In this document: piece by piece, positions 6,608 through 12,382 of the stretch
Numbering within the stretch: the first letter of the stretch is position 1
Layout: every line of letters starts with the position of its first letter
Source of the DNA: Polyangia bacterium
Lineage (GTDB): Bacteria; Myxococcota_A; Polyangia; Polyangiales; Polyangiaceae
NCBI GenBank assembly: GCA_030430975.1
Contig: JAUIKB010000059.1
Coordinates: 1-12,382, forward strand
DNA length: 12,382 nucleotides
Reading direction: 5' to 3'
The notes under the pieces: generated by a model
The model's input: only the letters and a program-made list of their open reading frames with translations
What the model was told of the DNA's origin: nothing
The model's database searches: none
Made by a program: the position numbers and the translations under genes

Positions 6608-7321
6608 TCAGCGCTGCAGCTGCAGCGGCGCGTACGCATCGCGAATGCGTAGGCGTCGAGCAAACGCGCCGACTGGCACCGTGGGCAAGTGCATCGTCGC
6701 CCCGGACGTCAGCAAGACCGCTTCGCAACTCGTAGGCAAGCCGGTCGACATGCACGGATGGTTCGGCAGGTCGCTGAGACACTGGTCCCCGCTCGCCCGA
6801 ACACCGATGGCGCTCGAGCAGTCGATCTGCTGTCCGGCTTGCGAGAGACAGTCCTGCTTCGTGCCCATACTCGGGTCGCATGCCACGGCTTGCGAGCACA
6901 GCTTGTCCAAGAACTCACCGCAGAACTGGACCGCCGGCGCGCTGTCGCCGACACCGCTGCACTCGTCCGGCAGGCCACCGCAGTCGGCGTTAGGCAGAGC
7001 GCCCGTGCACGCCGCCAATCGATCGTCGACGCAAAACAGCGCGCCGAATTGATTGTCGCATTCGGCGCGCGTCAGCTCCATGCAGCGATCGGCCATGTGA
7101 TCACAAATCGAACTGAGCGCAGCCTTGCAGGTGGGGCTGCGCCGGCTCGCATAACTACCGCCTCCGGTCGCCCCGCCCTGGCCAGTGCCCCCCTGCGCGG
7201 ACGTGCCGCCGGCGCTGGTGCCCCCGACGCCGCCCGGTCCGCCGGAACCCGATGATCCGGATGAACAACCCCCACCGCCTAAAGACAATACCGCAATCAT
7301 CGCAATCAAGTTCAAGCGCAT
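6608..7321 (-). CDS. Cys-rich lipoprotein with Gly/Ser linker and two eight-cysteine modules
   Basis: This is a 237-residue predicted lipoprotein. The start MRLNLIAMIAVLSLGGGGC is a lipoprotein signal, with Cys 19 as the lipidated residue. Residues 20-58 are an almost pure Gly/Ser/Thr linker that would hold the domain off the membrane. The rest carries 16 Cys in two sets of eight: 65, 73, 80, 88, 97, 105, 114, 121 and 134, 142, 148, 158, 168, 181, 190, 199. Spacing is similar at the start of each set (C-x7-C-x5/6-C), which suggests an internal duplication of a disulfide-bonded unit. Such lipoproteins are common in myxobacteria and mostly uncharacterised. The last 38 residues are Cys-free. No ribosome site stands out before the ATG at 7321-7319. 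The gene is 195 bp downstream of the PBP gene on the same strand and is probably transcribed separately. Confidence 0.83.
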   Translation of the reverse strand: MRLNLIAMIAVLSLGGGGCSSGSSGSGGPGGVGGTSAGGTSAQGGTGQGGATGGGSYASRRSPTCKAALSSICDHMADRCMELTRAECDNQFGALFCVDDRLAACTGALPNADCGGLPDECSGVGDSAPAVQFCGEFLDKLCSQAVACDPSMGTKQDCLSQAGQQIDCSSAIGVRASGDQCLSDLPNHPCMSTGLPTSCEAVLLTSGATMHLPTVPVGAFARRLRIRDAYAPLQLQR

Positions 7322-7516
7322 GGTGAACGGCTACCACATCGCCGCTCAGAGCACACGGCGGCTACGTGCAGCAACTCACACGATAAGCGTCGCCGCCGCC
7401 GAGGCGCATCACGCGCTAGATCTAGTTGGGACCGTCGGTATCTCTGGTGACCACGCTGAGGCAGGCTCGATTTTCACGACGCCTACTAGCCCACGCCGAC
7501 GAGCCACGACCGTTGG
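7322..7516. other. 195-bp intergenic region between PBP and Cys-rich lipoprotein genes
   Basis: No coding potential is seen. The stretch contains a perfect 10-bp palindrome CTAGATCTAG at 7416-7425, notable because CTAG is usually rare in bacterial DNA. An imperfect hairpin (AGCCA at 7502-7506 with TGGCT at 7514-7518) overlaps the PBP stop codon and has no T-run. I cannot identify a convincing promoter or terminator. Confidence 0.4.
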
Positions 7517-10324
7517 CTAGAACGGGGGCGGCTCGTTGCTGGGGATCGGCTGAGGCGGCGCTGCGCTGGGAACCGCGCTCGCGGGCGGCGCAGCGCCGGC
7601 ATCCGGGGCTGGCGCGGCCGGACCGGCATCATCGTCGGCGCCTGCATCGTCTGAGCCGGCGTCCACACCCGCGTCGGGCGCCGGCACCTCGGCATGGGTG
7701 CTCGGCAACGTTCCCTCGAGGAACTGTTCCTCGATTGCGTCACCTTGACCGTCATAAGGCAGCAGACCCGTAACCGGATCGATCTTGGCGGTCACGATTC
7801 CGGCGGGCCGTGCGAACTGCGTGACCGGACGACCCTTATGGGCGGAGCGCATGAAGTCGACCCAAGTCGGCAACGCGGTAACAGCGCCCTGCTCGCCCCA
7901 GCCGAGCGGATGCGCGTCGTCGTACCCAACCCACACCGTCGCGACTAGCTCACTGGTGAAGCCCGAGAACCACGCGTCCTTGGCCTTGTTCGTCGTACCG
8001 GTCTTGCCCGCGACCGGGCGACCCAACGCCTTGGCACGCTTGGCCGTTCCGTCGGTAACGACCGACGACATGATGCTGGTGATGAGATAAGCCTCCGCCG
8101 GCTCCATCACGCGACGCTTGGGAGGCACTTCGGGTAGCCTGACCTCTTTTCCGTCAGGGCCTACGATCTTCGTGATCAACACGGGCGTCGCGTACTCCCC
8201 GCCGCTGGCGTACGTCGCGTAGGCGTTTGCCAGCTCTCGCGGGGTCACTTCGTAAGCCCCCAGCGCCAGGGAGATGTCGGGCTTCATGGGCGATTCAATG
8301 CCGCAGCTCTGTGCCCACCGAACCACGTTGGCTGGCCCGACCTTCTTGAGCACCTGCTGAGCACCGGAGTTATTGCTCGTCGCGATCGACATGCGCAGCC
8401 TGAGCGGTTCGGTGCCACCGCCCTTGGCAGGAACCTGAAGCACCGTCGCTGGCGTGAGCAACCGTGAGTGCAGCGCGTACCCGTAGACGAACGGCTTAAA
8501 GGCTGACCCTGGTTGTCGCTTTGCCTGAAGCGCTCGATTCAGACCACCGGACAGCGCTTCGTAGCTACCGATCAGAGCCTTGATGTGGCGAGACCGGGGA
8601 TCGATGGCTACCAGCGCTGCCTGCGGTCCGAGTTCTAATCGCAGCGCCGGGTTCTCCGTCGACGGATCGCCGACAAGCCGCACGCGGAGGCTCGCCTCCG
8701 GCCCCACAAAGTCGCTCGGTTTGACGTGTTTCGGATTGTAGCGCTCTTCTTGTGTGAGGTGCACGGCGCCCGTGACCGATCCGATGCGTACGCGGATCGT
8801 TCCGGTCGCATCATCCGTGCCTACCACGCGACCGACGTAGATGCCGTGGCGACGCGGGGTGCCCTCAAACGGCTTGCCCCAGACTTTGCGCTGCTTGAGC
8901 GTGTAGGGTGGCGCGAGCTTTTGGCGCTTCGCGTAGCCATCTAACCCCGCGCGAACCGCTTTTCTCGCGGCTGCCTGGAATGCCGGATCGATCGTCGTGT
9001 GAACCGTGAACCCACCGATGATCGCTCGTTCTCCGACCAATATCTTGAGCTGCTTTTTAACGTGAGAAACCACTTCCGGCGCCAGTTTGCTCTCGCCGTC
9101 CGACGCTGGCGCGATGCGCAGCGGCGCGTCGACAACCGAATCGTGGAGCTTCTGCGTCACGAACCCCTTCTTGAGCATCTGGCCGATAACGTAGCGCCGC
9201 CGCGCCAGCGCCTTCTTCGGTGCACGACGGGGCGAGTACCGCTCCGGTGACGCCACCAAACCCGCCAATAGCGCCGCCTCAGCCACGGTCAGTTCTTTGG
9301 TCTTTTTCCCGAAGAAGTAGCGAGACGCTTCTTCGACCCCATAACGGCCGTGGCCGAGATAGATGTGGTTGAGGTACAGGCCGAAGATCTCGTCCTTGGT
9401 CAAATGCTGCTCAAGACGGCGCGCCAGGATCGTTTCGCGGGCTTTTCGACGATACGTACGCGCCGAGTCCAGCAGCAGGTTTTTTACGACTTGTTGCGTG
9501 ATCGTACTGCCGCCTTGAACCGTCTTGCCGGCGCGCAGATTCGCAAATAGCGCCCGCAACATACCGAAGTAGTTCAGCCCCTCGTGTTCGTAGAAGTGCG
9601 CGTCTTCGGCCGCTAGAAACGCTAGCTTCACGTGCCCGGGAATGGACGAGACCTTGACGACCGTCCGACGTTGAGTGAACACGTTCGCCAAGGACGAGCC
9701 GTCACTGGCGAGAATCCGCGTCACCTGAGGCGGAGCGTAGCCTTTTTTCAACTTGGCAACGCTGGGCAGGTCACTTTCGTAGTGGCGCACCATCAGCACC
9801 ACGCCGAGAACCCCAGCCAGCAGCACGGCGAGGACCGCGAGGAGCGCGATCTTGAGAATACGCTTCCAGCGACCCCGCTTCGTTGGGCCGTTCGCGGACG
9901 GCGCCGCCTGTGCGCGTCCGGGCCCTTGGACACGAGCCTGATCCTTCGGCTTGCTCGCTGACACCTCGATCGGTCGTTCGACGGAACCATCGCCGGAGCC
10001 GATTTCGGGAACAAGCCGGACGTGTTCCACACGCACGTCTGGTGGCCGCTCCGGCTCGCTGGGACCGTCCTCGCTGACCAGGGTGCGTTTCGCGCCTTGG
10101 ATGAAGTCGCTGGGACCTTCTTCCATTACGAGCGTGTTGCCGGGCCCCTGCCGGACCGGTTCGGGTTCCCGTGCCGTGTCCGCATCGGTCGCGGATGGCA
10201 GGGTCGTGCCCAGCGGCCGTGATGCTCGCGCAGTCGGCGCTTCGTCAGCCGCGGCTTCGGGCGGCTCTAGCGGCGGGGCTTTCGCCGGTGCGTCGGGCGC
10301 CTCGCTTGGGTCGTCGCTGCTCAT
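7517..10324 (-). CDS. Class A penicillin-binding protein (PBP1A-type glycosyltransferase/transpeptidase)
   Basis: This 935-residue bifunctional enzyme polymerises lipid II and crosslinks peptidoglycan in the periplasm. Residues 1-150 form a disordered cytoplasmic tail with a repeated TLV-x-E-x-GPS motif, and one TM helix spans about 155-179. The GT51 domain shows EDAHFYEHEG (catalytic Glu 240), GGSTITQQVVKN (271-282), RKARETILARRLE (293-305) and the NHIYLGHGRYGVEEAS region (319-334). A beta-rich linker precedes the transpeptidase domain, which has SAFK (Ser 607, Lys 610), SNN (650-652) and KTGTTN (774-779). All catalytic motifs are present. The SxxK-SxN interval is 43 residues, shorter than I recall for E. 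coli PBP1A. Residues 880-935 are an Asp-Ala-Gly/Pro tail. The ATG overlaps the TGA of the upstream kinase gene (ATGA), implying translational coupling and a functional link. The gene corresponds to mrcA/ponA-type genes; which paralogue it is cannot be told. Confidence 0.95.
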   Translation of the reverse strand: MSSDDPSEAPDAPAKAPPLEPPEAAADEAPTARASRPLGTTLPSATDADTAREPEPVRQGPGNTLVMEEGPSDFIQGAKRTLVSEDGPSEPERPPDVRVEHVRLVPEIGSGDGSVERPIEVSASKPKDQARVQGPGRAQAAPSANGPTKRGRWKRILKIALLAVLAVLLAGVLGVVLMVRHYESDLPSVAKLKKGYAPPQVTRILASDGSSLANVFTQRRTVVKVSSIPGHVKLAFLAAEDAHFYEHEGLNYFGMLRALFANLRAGKTVQGGSTITQQVVKNLLLDSARTYRRKARETILARRLEQHLTKDEIFGLYLNHIYLGHGRYGVEEASRYFFGKKTKELTVAEAALLAGLVASPERYSPRRAPKKALARRRYVIGQMLKKGFVTQKLHDSVVDAPLRIAPASDGESKLAPEVVSHVKKQLKILVGERAIIGGFTVHTTIDPAFQAAARKAVRAGLDGYAKRQKLAPPYTLKQRKVWGKPFEGTPRRHGIYVGRVVGTDDATGTIRVRIGSVTGAVHLTQEERYNPKHVKPSDFVGPEASLRVRLVGDPSTENPALRLELGPQAALVAIDPRSRHIKALIGSYEALSGGLNRALQAKRQPGSAFKPFVYGYALHSRLLTPATVLQVPAKGGGTEPLRLRMSIATSNNSGAQQVLKKVGPANVVRWAQSCGIESPMKPDISLALGAYEVTPRELANAYATYASGGEYATPVLITKIVGPDGKEVRLPEVPPKRRVMEPAEAYLITSIMSSVVTDGTAKRAKALGRPVAGKTGTTNKAKDAWFSGFTSELVATVWVGYDDAHPLGWGEQGAVTALPTWVDFMRSAHKGRPVTQFARPAGIVTAKIDPVTGLLPYDGQGDAIEEQFLEGTLPSTHAEVPAPDAGVDAGSDDAGADDDAGPAAPAPDAGAAPPASAVPSAAPPQPIPSNEPPPF
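10055..10138 (-). repeat. Intragenic repeat coding for TLV-x-E-x-GPS in the PBP tail
   Basis: Residues 63-73 (NTLVMEEGPSD) and 80-90 (RTLVSEDGPSE) of the PBP are two copies of one motif, 17 residues apart. In the DNA the 11-base string TCGCTGGGACC recurs exactly at 10056-10066 and 10107-10117, 51 bp apart, as for a small in-frame duplication. Each copy holds a Thr next to acidic residues in the cytoplasmic tail. Confidence 0.6.
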
Positions 10325-11406
10325 CCCGCCATGAAACGCATGACTAGAATCGCCGCGACCACCCCGACGATGAGAAACACCGCCGCCACACCCACGAGCA
10401 ACCCGACCGGCAGCTGTTGTCCAGCAGGTGCGCTGCCCTCGTCGGTCTTCGCCTGTGCCCCTTCGGCGTTGCGGTCGTCCTGCGGCGGGAACGACGGCTG
10501 GGACGGCAACCCGGAGTTGGAGTGACTGCCGGCGCCGAACGGCATCAACGCCTCACCAAACTCGGTCGCCGTCTGCCAACGATCTGCGGGGCTCTTGGCG
10601 ATCGCCTTTTGAATCACCTCCCAAAGACCCGGCGGGAACGTCTTGCCTTCAACTCGCTCCCCGAGCGGGATGGGCGTTTGCATGACGTGCTTCTGTATGT
10701 ACTCCATCGGCGTCTTCGCGTGGAAAGGCAGCTTCCCAGTCAGCGCCTCGTACAGGATGATCGCCAGCGAGTAGATGTCGCTGCGAGCGTCCAGCGTCTG
10801 CCCTTGAGCCTGCTCTGGAGACATGAACTCCGGAGTTCCGAACACCATTCCCTCTTGCGTGAGGATGATCGAACCGGGTCGCATTTGCGCTTCCGTCACT
10901 TTGGCCAGTCCGAAATCGAGCACCTTCGCGTAGTCGGTCAGGCCGCCCTGCTTGCACAAGAAGATGTTCTCGGGCTTGAGGTCACGATGCACGATGCCGA
11001 TGTCGTGCGCTTCCTGAAGCGCGCCGCATACGCTGGTTAGGATCGGGATCGCTCGCTCGACCGCCAGCGGCCCTTCTCGCCGTACGGTCTGATTGAGGTT
11101 CTTGCCCTCCAGCATCTCCATCACGATGTAAAGCGAACCGTCGTCCTCCAATTCACCGTACATGAACACCTTAACGGTGTGCGGATGAGTCAGCTGACTC
11201 ATCGCGCGCGCCTCGCGCCGAAACCTCGACGTCAGGTCTTTGCGCCCCGCGAGTTTCGGATGGAGGATCTTGATCGCGACCTCGCGATTCATGTCCGTTT
11301 GCGCGGCCTTGTATACGGACCCCATTCCCCCAGTGCCGATCTTTTGCAAGATCTTGAACTGACCGTTCAGGATGTCCCGACCGATGAATGGGTCCTTTCC
11401 GCGCAT
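10321..11406 (-). CDS. Hanks-type Ser/Thr protein kinase with a C-terminal membrane anchor
   Basis: This is a 361-residue kinase. The P-loop is GTGGMGSVY (24-32), Lys 46 lies in VAIK, and a helix-C Glu is at about 65. The catalytic loop HRDLKPEN spans 140-147, DFG 164-166, and the GTPEFMSPEQ end of the activation segment 190-199, followed by DIYSLAIILYEALTGKLPF (210-228). All residues needed for activity are present. Residues about 290-332 are a polar Ser/Pro/Gln-rich linker, and about 334-357 form one hydrophobic helix. The chain ends only three or four residues later, so there is no PASTA or other external sensor domain. The kinase should face the cytoplasm. Its stop overlaps the PBP start by 4 bases, and the PBP cytoplasmic tail or a partner is the obvious candidate substrate. 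It is divergent from pgeF across 51 bp. The ATG at 11406-11404 is the best start; the ribosome site is weak. Confidence 0.94.
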   Translation of the reverse strand: MRGKDPFIGRDILNGQFKILQKIGTGGMGSVYKAAQTDMNREVAIKILHPKLAGRKDLTSRFRREARAMSQLTHPHTVKVFMYGELEDDGSLYIVMEMLEGKNLNQTVRREGPLAVERAIPILTSVCGALQEAHDIGIVHRDLKPENIFLCKQGGLTDYAKVLDFGLAKVTEAQMRPGSIILTQEGMVFGTPEFMSPEQAQGQTLDARSDIYSLAIILYEALTGKLPFHAKTPMEYIQKHVMQTPIPLGERVEGKTFPPGLWEVIQKAIAKSPADRWQTATEFGEALMPFGAGSHSNSGLPSQPSFPPQDDRNAEGAQAKTDEGSAPAGQQLPVGLLVGVAAVFLIVGVVAAILVMRFMAG

Positions 11407-11457
11407 CTTCGATCGGTGATACCAAAACTCGGCTGATCAAGCGACGATGCTGCACAC
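11407..11457. promoter_or_regulatory. Divergent 51-bp intergenic region between kinase and pgeF
   Basis: This gap must carry, or overlap with, the start signals for both the kinase-PBP operon (-) and pgeF (+). It is too short for two independent full promoters, so at least one promoter probably lies inside the opposite gene, or the elements overlap. I see no convincing -35/-10 pair and no strong Shine-Dalgarno for either gene. Confidence 0.45.
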
Positions 11458-12234
11458 ATGACCGGAATCAAAGAAGCCGAATTCAAGACGAGTGAGCTGC
11501 TCACCCGGCATAACTTCCGGCACGCTTTCTTTACCCGCCGCGGTGGGGTGTCCCGTGGACCCTACGAATCGCTGAGCTTTTCGTACGCTGCCGGCGACTC
11601 CAAGGAGAATGTCCGCGCCAACCTCGAGCGCGCCGGCCGCGCTCTCGACGTCGCTCCAGAGAAGATCTTTTTCCTGTCTCAAGTCCACGGGACCGCGCTC
11701 CGTACCCTGAAAGGAGACGAGGACCGGGAGGTCGTTCTGTTCGAGGAAGGCGACGCGGTGCTTTCGGATTGTCCCGACGTGGCCTGCGGTGTTCGCACGG
11801 CAGACTGCGTTCCGGTGTTGCTGGCAGACCTCCACGACGGACGAGCGGCGGCAGTTCACGCCGGATGGCGCGGGGTGCACGCCAATATCGTGGGCGAAGT
11901 GGTGCGGGCGTTCGGCGCCGGGAATCGACTCGTCGCAGCAGTTGGTCCCCACATTTCGTGGCAGAGCTTCGAGGTTTCCGATGATGTCGCCGAACAGCTC
12001 CAAGCCGTTTCGCCCGCGCCTGATGTCGTCGACCGCAGCCGAAGCAAGCCCCACGTCAATCTGCGTGGCATCGTCCACGCGCAGCTCGTAGAGGCAGGCT
12101 TAGACGAGCACTGCGTCGACCACGTCGAAGGCTGTACCGTCTTAGACTCGGAGCTGTACTTCTCGTATCGGCGGGACGGCCGCGCCAGCGGTCGACATCT
12201 ATCCGCGATTCGCCCGCGTAGCCGTATCGACTGA
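11458..12234 (+). CDS. pgeF: PgeF/YfiH-type purine nucleoside phosphorylase-like (LACC1 family, 'polyphenol oxidase')
   Basis: This is a 258-residue protein of the DUF152/LACC1 family. Members bind a catalytic Zn through two His and one Cys, seen here as SQVHG (His 77), RTADC (Cys 117) and AVHAGWRG (His 134). AVGPHISWQSFEV (161-173), GCT (225-227) and the end FSYRRDGRASGRHLSAI (235-251) are further family signatures. Family members act on purine nucleosides. In E. coli, PgeF also stops L-Ser or Gly replacing L-Ala in the peptidoglycan stem. The length is normal. One difference: the usual SLN and ENR elements near the N-terminus read SLS (38-40) and ANL (54-56). The ATG at 11458 is chosen by family length; an ATG at 11447 is out of frame. 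Neighbouring PBP and kinase genes fit a cell-wall setting. It is not related to true laccases despite older database names. Confidence 0.92.
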   Translation: MTGIKEAEFKTSELLTRHNFRHAFFTRRGGVSRGPYESLSFSYAAGDSKENVRANLERAGRALDVAPEKIFFLSQVHGTALRTLKGDEDREVVLFEEGDAVLSDCPDVACGVRTADCVPVLLADLHDGRAAAVHAGWRGVHANIVGEVVRAFGAGNRLVAAVGPHISWQSFEVSDDVAEQLQAVSPAPDVVDRSRSKPHVNLRGIVHAQLVEAGLDEHCVDHVEGCTVLDSELYFSYRRDGRASGRHLSAIRPRSRID

Positions 12235-12254
12235 GCGGAGGTTCAGTGCGCGGG

Positions 12255-12277
12255 CCCCAAAAAGGACGGGGATTTTT
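12255..12277 (+). terminator. Weak candidate terminator after pgeF
   Basis: CCCC (12255-12258), a 9-base spacer and GGGG (12268-12271) are followed by ATTTTT. The stem is only 4 bp, so termination would be poor. The alternative fold, AAAAA with TTTTT, extended by the outer CCCC and GGGG (12280-12283) across a 2-base bulge, would hide the T-run. The stretch is unusually rich in homopolymer runs for this GC-rich DNA and lies 21 bp after the pgeF stop. Confidence 0.25.
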
Positions 12278-12310
12278 CCGGGGAAATGCGGAGCGTGTAC
12301 GATCGGTCCT

Positions 12311-12382
12311 ATGGCCTTTGATGTCACCTGCGATGCGTGCAGCACGCACTTTGTTCTCCCCGAGAGTCTGTATGAAAAGCGT
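12311..12382 (+). CDS. N-terminus of a protein starting with a CxxC zinc-finger-like motif (3' end outside window)
   Basis: Only 24 codons are visible, beginning MAFDVTCDACSTHFVLPE and running open to the window edge. The C-x2-C followed by a hydrophobic 'F-x-LPE' segment resembles the first half of the short MJ0042/zinc-ribbon-type fingers found at the N-terminus of many myxobacterial regulatory and gliding-related proteins. A second CxxC would be expected about 10-15 residues further on. The ATG at 12311 lies 76 bp after the pgeF stop on the same strand, so co-transcription is possible. The frame is too short for a confident family call. Confidence 0.55.
   Translation, partial: MAFDVTCDACSTHFVLPESLYEKR

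Noticed and set aside
6633..6651. Perfect inverted repeat TACGCAT-CGCGA-ATGCGTA as a terminator
   Set aside because: It lies inside the last codons of the Cys-rich lipoprotein gene and no T-run follows on either strand. It is most likely chance or a weak structure.
6373..6735. 120-codon plus-strand frame, considered as a pseudogene remnant
   Set aside because: Half of it is antisense to the Cys-rich lipoprotein. The non-overlapping half has no recognisable motif.
10417..11040. 207-codon plus-strand frame antisense to the kinase
   Set aside because: It covers the kinase catalytic loop and DFG codons on the other strand, and its own protein has no family signature.
11437..12078. 213-codon minus-strand frame antisense to pgeF
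   Set aside because: It lies entirely over the well-supported pgeF frame apart from a few bases and shows no domain. It is an effect of GC-rich third positions.
1..12382. CRISPR arrays, insertion sequences, tRNA or rRNA genes, integrase or attachment sites
   Set aside because: No regularly spaced direct repeats, transposase or integrase motifs, or cloverleaf-like sequences were found on reading both strands.

Overview
The window reads as a chromosomal stretch from a GC-rich deltaproteobacterial-type genome, most likely a myxobacterium (Myxococcota). This is inferred from four things: a Hanks-type Ser/Thr kinase beside a cell-wall enzyme, a lipoprotein with a long Gly/Ser linker followed by a Cys-rich domain, alanine/proline/'DAG' low-complexity tails, and several lineage-style proteins of unknown function. 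I see no transposon, phage, CRISPR array, tRNA or rRNA. The gene order looks like ordinary chromosome.

Left part (1-3995). The 3' end of an MscS-type mechanosensitive channel gene (+) overlaps convergently with a lipoprotein gene (-). That lipoprotein gene lies 33 bp downstream of a gene for a ParB/Srx-fold protein with a histone-H1-like lysine tail, so the two probably form one transcript. An exported, possibly beta-rich protein is divergently transcribed from the ParB-like gene. It ends 9 bp from the convergent end of a four-helix DUF4345-like membrane protein gene.

Middle part (4045-7321, all on the minus strand). A radical SAM enzyme with a SPASM-like C-terminus is followed by a GT-B (GT4-like) glycosyltransferase whose ATG overlaps the radical SAM stop by one base (TGATG). 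The DUF4345 gene follows 49 bp later and may belong to the same transcript. Upstream of the radical SAM gene is a 455-bp non-coding stretch with a candidate promoter, three abutting inverted repeats and a strong AGGAGG ribosome-binding site. Before it (7321-6608) sits a lipoprotein with two tandem eight-cysteine modules.

Right part (7517-12382). A Ser/Thr kinase gene overlaps by 4 bases (ATGA) with the gene for a bifunctional class A penicillin-binding protein. This pair is divergent, across only 51 bp, from a PgeF/YfiH (LACC1-family) gene, whose E. coli homologue prevents wrong amino acids entering the peptidoglycan stem. Together they look like a cell-wall synthesis and quality-control cluster. 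The right edge holds the first 24 codons of a protein that starts like a CxxC zinc finger.

The two least explained pieces are the coupled radical SAM-glycosyltransferase pair with its structured leader, and the kinase-PBP pair, in which the PBP cytoplasmic tail carries a repeated Thr-containing motif. Neither can be called a new system from sequence alone.
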